From Gonatopus flavifemur (Eukaryota > Arthropoda > Insecta > Hymenoptera > Dryinidae): a stretch of DNA of 64,000 nt. The stretch spans positions 11,284,001-11,348,000 of the forward strand of contig JAFFJZ010000010.1 of NCBI GenBank assembly GCA_018340375.1, given 5' to 3'. Below the pieces are notes generated by a model. The model saw only the letters and a program-made list of their open reading frames with translations, made no database searches and was not told where the DNA came from. The position numbers and the translations under genes are program-made. Within the stretch, counting starts at the first letter, position 1. Every line of letters begins with the position of its first letter. Positions 54,244 through 64,000 of this stretch are shown here, one piece after another.

Positions 54244-54505
54244 TTATTCGAATACAACTTTCCGAGGAACAATGGTGAAGCATTTGGAGTTGAACTTTGC
54301 TTGTGCGTCGCTTGTGAACATTTTCCAGACCAACATAATTACCTTCATGGCAGCCTGATTTGTACACATCATGTTCAACTCACGAACATAATTTAACCAC
54401 TCGCGACGTGGGATGTTTTGTCTACAAAAGGCTTTGATATGTGCGTGCTGTTCTCTTCCCAGTGAAGTAACACGACTCTCCCTCTCTCTCTCTCTCCCTG
54501 ATGAT
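54244..54505 (-). CDS. Candidate coding fragment, unrecognised
   Basis: The minus strand is open through a segment encoding SLGREQHAHIKAFCRQNIPR then REWLNYVRELNMMCTNQAAM and ending at 54244. Amino-acid use looks protein-like, unlike most frames here. AAG|GTAATT after NQAAMK could be a donor. Upstream the frame enters a GAGA simple repeat (54480-54500). No start codon, acceptor or domain can be fixed. Confidence 0.25.
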
Positions 54506-55758
54506 ATAGAGTAGAGGACTGTGCATAAATCAAAACCTGGCAAATGCAACTGATTTCCATTTGAGACGTAGGGGATATTTTCACATGGGATTTACGATTA
54601 TAATATATCCATATTTCTATAATTCCTTTCCTATGTATGTTTTTGAATGAACGTTACGATCATATACACAATTCAGAATTTCTAGGAATCATCGTAGTAC
54701 AGAAACTTATGCATCCCTAAAACTGTACTGAAATGTTCAAATAATGGAATACACATCTGGAATGAATAGATTTATCAACATTCAATGGAATGAAAATGAA
54801 CACCCGTTTGTACAACTCGTAATATATTTGCTACAACAGTGGCAGTTGATTTTTCTACGAAGAAAAGAAAATTTTACCGAAATGACAGCGAAATTCGATT
54901 CCCCTGCGTATATTTTGTTTCCACTATGATAGCAATCGATTCGCTGAAAGTAAATTTTAAACTTTTATAGCAAAGAAGACTAATTCAACTACTGCGACTG
55001 AATTTGTAAGCTGATCAAATAGCTGAAATCGTTCAACAATTCGTTGAAGGAGCGAAGTATTCTCTAGGTCAGTGAAAAATTCGCGGTCTTCGCGTAGGAG
55101 AAAGATCCTGATTGTGAACAGGAACCACAGAAGCAATTCGTTGCTCTTCTAAAATATGGTTGTGGAAGAAATATTATGTGGATATCAAATTTAAATAATC
55201 GGTCAATATAAAAATTCATATAATTCGACGATTGAAGTGTCATTATTGTACAATAATCACACATTGTGGAGGTATATCAGATCAACATGATATGCCGCGT
55301 CATCTAATCTGTGGATAAATCATTGTTCTTCTGAATAGACGTGTTTGAAACTTCACAATCGAAGTGTGAGAAGAAAAATTACGGTTGAAATTGAGCAGGA
55401 ATTTTTATGATGTGCCAATATAATGCGCAACGTGACCGAAATAATAATGGCTTTTCATAATACGTAAGAGTAATATCGTAGGGATAATGTTTTGTTTTCT
55501 ACGATAAGGAAGGATTGTAACCCCGGTCACGTTAGTCAATATATTGCCACATTACAGAAATCCATTCGTATTTTTCGCTGCAGTTTTTTCCGCATAGATT
55601 CACAGAGAAAGGATTTTCACTTTCTTCGAATTTACGTATCAAGAAGAGGTTATAGATGGAAATGGAATATCGTGAGTTCCATTCGAATAATTTCAACCTT
55701 CCTCGCCATCGAACAATCCACAATTTTAATTCAAAATGTGCGGGGATGAGAATGAGAT
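54506..55758. other. Spacer with a short GAGA simple repeat at its left edge
   Basis: No convincing gene. Several overlapping short frames near 55490-55750 have no support. Confidence 0.3.
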
Positions 55759-56039
55759 CCCGCGCGAAATTTCGAAGTCACGCAAATAGTCCCGCGTTGT
55801 CTTTCAAGTGTCTCGCTTATGAAACAACCCAATACCTTAGCGAGATCTCACTGAAAGTCTCGCATAGTATTGCTTCAATTCTTAAAACAAAATAGTACAA
55901 ACGTAGTTATATCACACGGAGAAGAAAATATGATGACCATTTTCATGCGAATATATTGTAGGATATGATCCATTTGACGATAAATGACAATTCATCATAA
56001 CTCTCGTAACAGTTACTATATTTCTGCTGAACACTGACA

Positions 56040-57215
56040 CCCATGTGTGTATGGACCAATAGCCCAATGATGGACCAAGCCTGGCACAAGTCCTGCCGAG
56101 ACTTGTCTTGAACAATTTAACAAGCTTGACCCAGGCTTGGGAATGATGAGATCAGGGCAAGCTTGGGCCAGTGGTTTTGCCAGGCCCGGTCCAATTCATT
56201 TACCGAGCATCAACCGATGCTTCTTTGATCGCAGATATGGATGAAAAAAGTAATTGATTCATATTTCAATCCATGACTTTCTCGCTCAGAATACCGTACA
56301 TGAATTATGTTAAAACGATAGAAGAAATGTGACAAGACTGGGACGAGCTTGTATGATCATTGGAACATTTGCGTTCTTTGATAATTCAATCAATACCGAT
56401 GGTCTCCAAAACGAGCCAGATATCCTAAAATTCTGTGAGGAGTTCTTCAAAATCAGTTGACCTCCGTGTATCATCACATTTAAAAGTAACCTATTACCAT
56501 TAACCCTTAAACCGTAACCCTGCTCAAAATCACGTCAACCGTAAGCCCCGGTCTAACAGACCGCTATCACCTTCTTCTAGATATTCAAAGTTGTTAGAAG
56601 TGAAGAAAACATTTTTTAGATCATTAGAAATGTCTACCAGGTAGGATAGTGGGCTTATGTGCAGAACTTAGTGAGCAATTCTGTGCAGAGTAGGAATGAA
56701 ATGTCAAACAATTTAACCAAAAAAGTTCGAATTTCGAGCAAATACAATTTTGATAGCAGTCTGTGAGACCGGGGTTACGGTTAGAGGGTTAAGTGAAGTT
56801 CTATCCTTACTTAGATCAATAAAATCGAGCTTGGTGTGTAAAACTAGTGTGTAGAATTAATTATGGCTGGAAGATCGGGCCAGCTTTGGCCCGATGGTTA
56901 TCCTCAAATCTTCAGCTATTGTAAATTCAAAATTCAGTCAATATTTATAAACATTGTGCCACTCATGTGGGCAATATTGGCACAATTGTTCACAACGAAT
57001 GCTCGATTCTTACACTTGTGCCAAGCTTGTACCAAATGGAGGGACCATTTCAAAAATATTAACAAATGTACCATGACTGACTATCCATTGGTAACAACGG
57101 GACAATCGTGGAACAATATTGGGCCAATTGTTCTTCACGGAGGTTTGTTTCTGACACATGTGCCAACCTTGGGACAAGCTTGGGTTTTTTTCAGTCTTGG
57201 CAATACCTGCATGGG
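56040..57215 (+). mobile_element. CCCATG-family element, copy B
   Basis: It starts CCCATGTGTGTATGGACC and ends AATACCTGCATGGG, like 9100-9963, with the same order of CCAAGCTTGG words. It contains an extra segment (about 56500-56790) opening ACCCTTAAACCGTAACCC and closing GGGTTACGGTTAGAGGGTTAA, itself an inverted-repeat insertion. It is directly followed by a reversed partial copy. Confidence 0.75.
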
Positions 57216-57813
57216 TATATTTGATCTGAATGAGAATAAGACTTGACGCAATGATAATAGGCTACTTTTAAATGTGATCATACACGGAAATCAACTGATC
57301 TTCAAGAACTCTTTACAGCATTGCAAGATGTCTTTCCCATGCAGGGATTAATAAGACTGGGAAAAACCCAAACTCGTCCCAGTCTTGGCAGGATGGGGGC
57401 CAAATTAACGAGAAACCAAATCACCGAAAAGTTGGTTGAAAAGAGAGATACGCCACACTCTCTCTTTCCAAACACTGATTTCGTTGATTTGTCTTTCCGT
57501 TGATTTGGCCCCCATCCTCTTGACACACTTAATCTATCGTTTTAAGATGATTCATGTACGGTATTCTGAGGGAGAACTTCGAGCTGAATTATGGATCACA
57601 TTACTCTTCTCATCAGTATCTGTAATTAAAGAAGCATTGATTGATGCTTGGCGAATCATTTGGACTAGGCTGGAACGAACCATGGGCTCAAGCTTGTCCT
57701 GATCTTATTATTCCCAAGCCGGGCCAAGTTTATCGAATTGTTCAAGACAAGTCTCAGCAGGTCTTGTGCCCGGTTTGGTCCATGATTGGACCATTGTTCC
57801 ATACACACATGGG
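57216..57813 (-). mobile_element. CCCATG-family element, copy C (reverse, partial)
   Basis: It corresponds in reverse to about the first 450 bp of the family, ending TGTGTATGG/CCATACACACATGGG at 57813. Copies B and C therefore stand as an inverted pair sharing a junction. A 129-bp element is inserted at 57390. Confidence 0.75.
57390..57518. mobile_element. AGGATGGGGGCCAAATTAAC element with 6-bp duplication
   Basis: The 129-bp element has terminal repeats AGGATGGGGGCCAAAT...AACG and CGTTGATTTGGCCCCCATCC, flanked by CTTGGC (57384-57389) and CTTGAC (57519-57524). The uninterrupted family copy reads CTTGGCACATT in reverse, confirming the empty site. The 6-bp duplication separates it from all other elements in the window. 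Confidence 0.75.
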
Positions 57814-58200
57814 TATGAGCAATTATTCAGAAAAATCTGAAGTTTTTCTGAAAATAATCATCTCAGATATGTTTTAGAAATGTCATGGTCTTGAAGTTGA
57901 CTCGTTCTGTTCCGTGATAAATTATTGGGATGAGATCAAATGATATTATTTTACTCACGATCATAGCCTATTCGTGTTCCATTGTATTCTAGTTAATTCA
58001 TGAAATGACTTTCTTTGTATTATTTTGTTTTCTCATTTAATAGAGCATGAACTCAAATTATTCAGAGATATATGAAAATTTCTATGGTTGAATTCATTAG
58101 ATGAACATTTCACGTTTCAGATGTATAATAAAGATTTAATTTGTAATGTCGACACAATTCCAGGAACAACATTTTTCAAATTTTAAAGGTCTGCTATGTT

Positions 58201-58262
58201 CATAGGTGAGCGACAAGAGAGTCGGAACTTGAATCACGAAGATCTAAGTTTGATTCCGATTG
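58201..58262 (+). ncRNA. tRNA-like module in the CCCGCGCG element
   Basis: TAGGTGAGCGACAAGAGAG (58203 onward) resembles an A-box and GTTTGATTCC (58248-58257) is a B-box. The spacing is about 25-30 nt, short but tRNA-like. The acceptor does not pair. Confidence 0.4.
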
Positions 58263-58493
58263 AAATATATATATATTTTTTTCATTCAGGAACGTAATTC
58301 CTTGGTTTTGGGTCAAAATCTCAAAGTTTTTCAATAATTCTGCGAGATCATCATCGAGACAATTGACGAGATCTCATTCATATCTCGGATCGTCTTATAA
58401 CCGAGACTATTCGCAAGATCATTTCCAAGGCTATCTGAGATTCTTTGCCGGACTATGCAAGATCGTGTGCGAGATACTGAATTTCCGCGCGGG

Positions 58494-61004
58494 ATGTTTC
58501 AATTCATTTGTCAAATCCTATAATGGAGAAAAAATAATTGAAGGAATCACTGTACTGTTCATTACTCTTGGATAAAAGAATGATGAAACTTCTGTTCTTT
58601 TAGCTGAAGACTGTATTTGAACTCATGAAACTACAGTGGGTCTTGGAAATCTTCAACTCTGTCAAACCCATGCCACCAGCATGGTGAAATTAGATCATAC
58701 TAGTACTCAGCGAAAGTGGATCAATTCACACCATATTACAAAACGGATGACAAAGTGCCGTTATTATTCACGTAGTGGTGTTCAAATGCTTCACCCTCGT
58801 GCTCTCGGATCGTGTTGGCTTTTTCCATCTGCTTGATGGATTGAAAACAGATGTACCGTTACTCCACGGTACAAGGATGAAGCATTGAAACTCAGTTTAT
58901 GATGCGTGTGAGATAATTACCAGAATTAGATTTGATAATTTCAGTTTTCCTCCAATCGTCCTATCCAACATCTACTTTAGCGAACCATCACAAGGATTCC
59001 TCGAAATTCCCTTCAATACTCCTCTATGATGCTTTGAGGAAATTTTGTTTGAAATGTGAGACATATTATGTTTCCGTCATGATTTAACACCTTAACCCAG
59101 GGGGATGGTACATCACCTTATCTCATATTTGATCACAAATTTATTCAAGAAACGTTCACGTACAGTTATAGAGAGGATTAACGTCATTCGTCATTTCTCA
59201 ATCTTATAGAAAAGTCTTGTACATGACTTATGGTAATCTCCAATCGCGACAGGATTCTGGACTTTGAAGGATAGAGTCAAGAAGCTGATAAATATTCTTC
59301 CTTCCTCAAACATGATAAGTCCTTCACGTGATAAGTTTTCTTGCTTTCCAAGCCATACTTTTACCAACAGCAAGCAAATCTCGCATAAAAATAATCCACC
59401 AAACCTCAAACCTCACCATTGTTCTCAATCCTCGATCGCAATTGCCTCGAGATTTCTACTTGCGAATTGGACGATGTTAACGACCTTTCGAGAACGTTGA
59501 AAGTGTTATCGATGTACGATTGTAGTGGTAATGTTTGATTTTATCTTTACCTCCGGCCTCAGTCTTGAAATTACATGAGGAACGATATGGTCTGATTTCT
59601 ACCGGCCAATGGAAGTTCGCACGAACAAGATACGAGAATGTACGATTTCCATCTTTAGATTATTGGATCTATTCGGCATCGATTTTTCCCGTGTAATCAT
59701 TTTTTATACCCCTGCATGAGAATATCAAGTACGATATTTCCAGTCGCATTAATACGTGTCGAATATTTTATTCCTCGTTCGTTTTGTGTTGGACTGAGAT
59801 TAGACCCTGAGGAAGTTACAGTCAGGTGTGAAAATGGATGCGCGAATATATATCAAAAAGTTCTATCAAGATTTGAATATTTTTTCGTGAACCTTGATGA
59901 TAAGATACATTTCGCCCATCATGCGTTTCGATCTTACAAATGTTTGATACGTTTCTATGACAAGGGTTCATTTTTTTGTCATTATCTTCCCAAAAGTTCG
60001 ATGTAACAGTACACAAGGTTCATACGAAATGTTTTTGGGAACCTTGGGCGAAAAATTTCTCCGAAAATCTGAAGAGTTTTGCAAAGTTCAAAGGAATTTC
60101 CGTAAATTTTTAAAAAGTCTCAAAGAAATTTTTTCTCCACCAGGGAAGTTTCACGTCAGAAAAAGTGCATCGTAAATATGGGAATTGAAAAATATATTCG
60201 TTGAGGCAATGGACGTATTGAAGGTTTTAAAATATGAATTTGCAATGATCAGACCCGTGGATTAACAAGATTTCCTTTTCACATCTACTGTGCAGCTGTT
60301 TCGCATCGATTTGAAAGTGTAGCTACCGTCAAACCAACGTATCTACAATGAAACATGAACAAACCGTGAATACCTCTTTGTTTTTCTTCTCTCACTTTTG
60401 AGGTGTATATCGCATTTTGTCGAACTTTGTTGAGATTTTATTGAATATTGTAGTATTATCAATTAAAACATAACTGAATTTTCCATAGTTGTCACAATTA
60501 TTCATTTTTTCAGTAGGTGAGTGGGTGACTTTGTATGTGTTGCTGCATCAACTAATATTCAGTGCACATTTGAATCTATGAACGAGTTATAATCACAGCT
60601 CTTAAGTTCCCCTTGGCTTATTGATATGTAAAAATACCAGGATGATGATCATGAGCAGATGAGGTGTTCCCGATAATATCGTTCCGAAGAAACACCTGAA
60701 AAACAAAGAGCAGCTTGAGGATATGACATCAAATCGAGAGGCACAAAGAAGGATGATCGAGGTCAAATCGGATTCAAATGAATGAATTTATACAATTCCT
60801 CGGAGATGGATCCTTTATTTCCCGTTTTTCATTCAGTCAGTGATACGGGTCAGAATGATTTCATAAAAAAAAGGGTAAATGGACCAGAAGAAAAAAAAAG
60901 CAATGATCATAAATTTAATAATCTTCCCACGGACTAGGGTTTTCTTATGATTTTTTTTCTTTATTTGTTTCATTTTGAACGTGACATGAGACCAGAGTCG
61001 AACG
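58494..61004. other. Spacer with weak exon-like signals
   Basis: 59716-60006 (plus) is a 96-codon frame with a CAG|GTGTGA site inside and no known domain. On the minus strand TTTGTTTTTCAG at about 60697 is a strong acceptor followed by a short hydrophobic frame that stops after 29 codons. No gene can be asserted. Confidence 0.3.
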
Positions 61005-61559
61005 ATGACGGATCTTCATGGTGGAATATCGAATAATTTTAAAATAATCTTGACAAGGATAATATCAGTTGCCATAATTATTATACTTATATCACTTGGA
61101 TCGATGGTTCAGATTTATGGAATGAATGACATAATTTGGATTCGAATGAATATAGATGTAGAGACAGAGAATTATCATGTTAAGAGAAGATTTCAATCGA
61201 CTAATACTAACTGCTTTCACATGCCCAGGAACGTTCCTAAATCATCGATGGAAGAGCGTTTGGAACATGAAAGGCAAAGACGGTTGAGAGACGATATGTG
61301 TTTGCTGTCATTAGTGAAATCAGCATCACTAATATAGCTCTACAATTCACTTTTGAGATACATCGTGTTGTGGTTGATGACCAATACGTTCGGACGAAAT
61401 TCGTCATCGCATCAAATTTCACAATTCTCCTGTTTGTCTGAATATAATCAATCACAGGAAATACTGAATCAGATATTGATCAATACTGGTGGTAACAACG
61501 CCATTACTGTATCGGTTTCCAATTTTCACATCGGTAGCATCGAATTGATGACCTGACCT
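61005..61559 (+). pseudogene. ORF with N-terminal membrane anchor and one in-frame TAG
   Basis: ATG 61005 opens a 110-codon frame. Residues 12-32 (FKIILTRIISVAIIIILISL) form a strong membrane segment. It continues through a charged region (SMEERLEHERQRRLRDD) to a TAG at 61335-61337. The same frame is then open for a further 73 codons, including SEYNQSQEILNQILINTGGN, to a TGA at 61557-61559. Joined length is about 184 codons. This may be a gene with a recent nonsense change, two exons of a gene with an unseen intron, or chance. A second frame over 61328-61440 is also open and protein-like, so a frameshift or splice there is possible. Confidence 0.3.
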
Positions 61560-62183
61560 CGAATGATGTTCATTGATTCAAAAGAACTTCTCTTCTTCCA
61601 AAGCATGGCGAGTGGTTCTTCCGAGAATACATTTAGAATAGAGCTAGCGTTTCATATTAAAACAATTATGTTGCAATGTTGATCAGTCTCGACTGTGCGT
61701 GTGTTGCATTTGTCAACTCATACAGGCTTCATCAATTAGTCTGATCATGCCATGCATAGATGATTATGGATGCCATTAATTGATCGTTAAGTGTACCTGT
61801 CAACGAGTCATCAAGAGTTGATCACTGAATGAAAACGTGGATCCAGTGATGCCGGTAAATAGTGAGCCACGTATGAAACTGATGATTAGCCCAATAATGA
61901 GACAGAATGATTTCGTCTTTGGACCAGAACTAATGATGTTGAAACGCAACTCATCAATGGCGGATTGCCCTGTCCTGTTGAAAAAACCTAGCATGATCTC
62001 ACCTAGCCCAACTTAATTCCAGTTGGATCGACTTGATTCCAGCTAGGCTCCGAGAACACTGATAACTGTTTTAAGCACCGAATAGAATGCAAATTTTTTC
62101 GCATACCTGAATACTTCAACCCAAGTTGGTACCAACCTCGAGTGCAACCAAGCCGATAGGGGTAGGTAGAATCATGCGGAGTA
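61560..62183. other. Spacer; minus-strand exon-like segment at 61800-61994
   Basis: On the minus strand TTTTTTCAACAG is followed by an open frame containing IDELRFNIISSGPKTKSFCL and IIGLIISFIRG, which ends in TGA beside an AG|GTACAC donor-like site. The frame stop argues against a simple exon. From about 62000 CCTAG/CTAGG and TTCCAG words appear, the edge of another repeat family into which 62184-62427 is inserted. Confidence 0.3.
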
Positions 62184-62427
62184 CACTGGAAAAAATATTT
62201 ATTTGTCCTCTCTCCATGAAATATTTATTTGTAGAAATTAAATATTCAATTGGATGCAAACATTGATCATTTGCGGCTAATAAATTATTTATTTAGAAGA
62301 CCAATTTATCTGGGGCAAGCACTCCATCATTTGATTCAATCAAATATTTCATTGATTCCAAAGAATATGTTATAGAGAGAGGACAAATAAACTATTTATT
62401 TGGTTGGAAGAAATTTTTTTTTCAGTG
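62184..62427. mobile_element. CACTGGAAAAAATATTTATT element, TA target site
   Basis: The 244-bp element has ends CACTGGAAAAAATATTT and AAATTTTTTTTTCAGTG with TA on both sides (62182-62183 and 62428-62429). The interior has AAATATTTATTTG and CAAATAAATATTT palindromic words. Confidence 0.75.
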
Positions 62428-62565
62428 TAGTATCAACCAGCCTAGGTAGAATGGTCCTGGTTCAAACTTGGTAGATATTATGCAGCATAGTATCACTTGA
62501 CGAGGTTCGACTATAACTAAATTCCTACTGGTCCTACTCATCATGGTCGAACCTCTAACTGGTTC

Positions 62566-63581
62566 CCCTAGTAGAAATTCAATCAGTTTGCCCTATTACT
62601 GATGAGGCACTGATGACGAAACACTAATCAGGAAAAACTGATCACTAACTCATTGGGAACTGATTTGTCTAATATGGTTATTAAAATTCATATGAAAATG
62701 ATCAAATTCTGCCTTTATTCGCAAGAAATATTAACAGCAGAAATGTTCATAAAAAATATTCGGTTTAAAAAACACATTGATTGTTATTGAAGTGATATAT
62801 TACAGTTGCAAAAGTACCATTATTTTAGATATATGTCTTAACCAAAATTCGAAGTATCTCAAAGAAATTGAATCGAATTGGTTCGAATTATTTAATCCTG
62901 GGTTTGCTGTATCAAATCGATGAAACCTAACCTCAATAATTATAAAGAGTGCATGCAGATAACAAAGCTACCTTCGAAATTGTTAGATTTTGTAAGGTTA
63001 TGGTATAAAAGGGGTTGAGGTGTAATATGTATATATTATTTCTTGTTGTGAAATAATATAGTTTTGTTATTCATTATGAGTAAGTATAGTAACAACTTGA
63101 ATATTATCTCATGATATCTCATGATTGAGGTGGAAACACCATACATATGGTTTCATATATTTTTTGGCACTATCAAAAACTCCTACATTTTATCTAAGAA
63201 AAAGTCTAGGAAAATTTCTCCTACGGATTTTGCTGAAAATTTACTTTTTAATCCTTGGAAACATCTTAAACAAAAACATAAATTATTATTTGAGTGAAGA
63301 ATCATCAATTTATTGTTATAATTTCACATCTTCATCGACATAACCTGCATTTTTGTGGGTGATAAGTGCTTCGTTAGTTACTCACAAATGGCTCATCAAC
63401 TACTGATCAGTCCCTCATCAGTTACTCGCTCATATCTGCTCAGTTTCTTCAACCAGTTTCTCATTAGTCAGAGCGTTACACCCCTCATTGGAAACTTGTA
63501 AGTTTCCTGATCAGTCCCTGATCAGTAAAATGGAAAACTGATCAGTGCCTCATCATTGGCTAGAGAAAATTTCTACTAGGG
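62566..63581. mobile_element. CCCTAGTAGAAATT element, long copy
   Basis: It starts CCCTAGTAGAAATTCAATCA and ends AAAATTTCTACTAGGG at 63581. The arms repeat ACTGATCAGT, CTGATGAGG and GGAAACTGAT words. The centre (62680-63350) is AT-rich with no credible gene. The 2-bp flanks do not match, so the target duplication has decayed or was never there. Confidence 0.65.
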
Positions 63582-63675
63582 ATCTCAGCTTAATTTTTTC
63601 AACAGCAAGCCATACTCACACGCTTTATTGAGGAAGATTTCCAGCATAAAGCTGAAACTAACAACCGTAAAGCTA

Positions 63676-64000
63676 CCCAATAAACACACGCACGTTTTAA
63701 AAACGTTAAAAACAGTCAATAACCACACGTTGTGAATTAGTGATATTCTTGCGTTGATTCAACGTAAAAATGTCGCGGCAGACCACGTGTTTTTCAACCA
63801 TAAAATAACGTCATATCAACGGTTTGAGCATCGTTTAAAAGACGTCAAATATTGACGTGTCCTAATGATGGTTCTAAAACGTGAATTAAATCCAACAAAT
63901 TATTTTGAAAACTTTTCATTCAATGACGAGAACGATAGTATTTCTGAATATGACAGAATTTTTGGAAAGTATGCCACACTATTTACTATCTTGCTTTTTG
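63676..64000. repeat. CCCAATAAACACACGCACGT element, left end only
   Basis: It starts CCCAATAAACACACGCACGT and is full of AACGTT, CACGTG and ACGTC words, as in the other families of the CCC...GGG group. The right end is beyond the window. Confidence 0.5.

Larger units (their letters stand above)
55759..58493. mobile_element. CCCGCGCGAAATTTC element with GAGATCTCGC words, carrying nested copies
   Basis: The ends CCCGCGCGAAATTTC and GAATTTCCGCGCGGG are inverse and AT lies on both sides (55757-55758 and 58494-58495). Both arms (55759-55900 and 58330-58493) repeat GAGATCTC, TCTCGC and GCAAGATC words. A CCCATG composite (56040-57813) is inserted in it; without that it is about 0.96 kb. A tRNA-like module lies at 58201-58262. 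No transposase. Confidence 0.65.

Noticed and set aside
60600..60697. Strong minus-strand acceptor TTTGTTTTTCAG followed by a hydrophobic frame
   Set aside because: All frames stop within about 30 codons and no donor follows. It was considered as receptor TM1 but does not match.
1..64000. CRISPR arrays, rRNA, intact tRNA, bacterial operons, viral or toxin genes
   Set aside because: None seen. Regularly repeated words are element-internal palindromes, not spacer-separated repeats, and the sequence is eukaryotic.

Overview
This window is AT-rich, intron-bearing eukaryotic DNA from an arthropod, most likely an insect. The reasons are mariner transposons of insect type, a 3' fragment of a non-LTR retrotransposon with an AATA-repeat tail, very short introns (62 and 69 nt) with good splice signals, and one exon of a cholecystokinin-like (sulfakinin-type) neuropeptide receptor. 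A hymenopteran is plausible from the base composition and intron size, but this is inference. There is no operon structure, CRISPR, rRNA or intact tRNA.

Most of the window is transposon tissue. Two groups of non-autonomous inverted-repeat elements dominate. Group 1 has ends CCC...GGG (sometimes CAC...GTG) and duplicates 2 bp (AT, CT, CA, TC, TA or TT). Each family fills its interior with its own short palindromic word, for example CCAAGCTTGG, GAACGTTC, TTCTCCGAA, CCTGATCAGG or GAGATCTCGC. Group 2 has ends CACTGAGAAAA or CACGGAGAAAA, duplicates TA, and is built of words such as TTGCTGTAACAGCAA. A third family (4772-5756 and 18780-19880) starts ACTGTAAAAA. Five elements, from all three types, carry a degenerate tRNA-like module with recognisable A-box and B-box sequences. 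That is the most unusual repeated pattern seen here.

Layout: 1-1561 is the right part of a TTGGC-word element holding two inverted copies of a 318-bp element. 1.6-6.9 kb is repeat fragments plus the first ACTGTAAAAA element. 7-9 kb is largely unique sequence. 9.1-10.9 kb is a CCCATG element abutting the 3' end of a retrotransposon. 11.5-12.6 kb has an unrecognised membrane-anchored ORF (+) and the receptor exon (-). 13-21.7 kb is a repeat mosaic ending in a 5'-replaced mariner. 23.8-25.9 kb has a strong hairpin, two CCCTAG elements and a two-exon coding segment. 27-43.7 kb is mostly stacked elements. 44.6-47.4 kb holds candidate 5' exons and a small gene (146 aa). 47.46-51.34 kb is a transposon nest: an old mariner split by an intact mariner and by a CCC...GGG element that was itself split by another mariner. 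55.76-58.49 kb is a large CCC...GGG element containing further copies. 61.0-61.6 kb has a TM-anchored ORF with one in-frame stop.

The host genes seen are isolated exons in long repeat-filled introns or intergenic DNA. No pathway can be assembled from them. The functional unit of the window is the transposon community: mariner-type transposases (one apparently intact, one damaged only by a homopolymer frameshift) and many small elements without transposase that must depend on enzymes encoded elsewhere.
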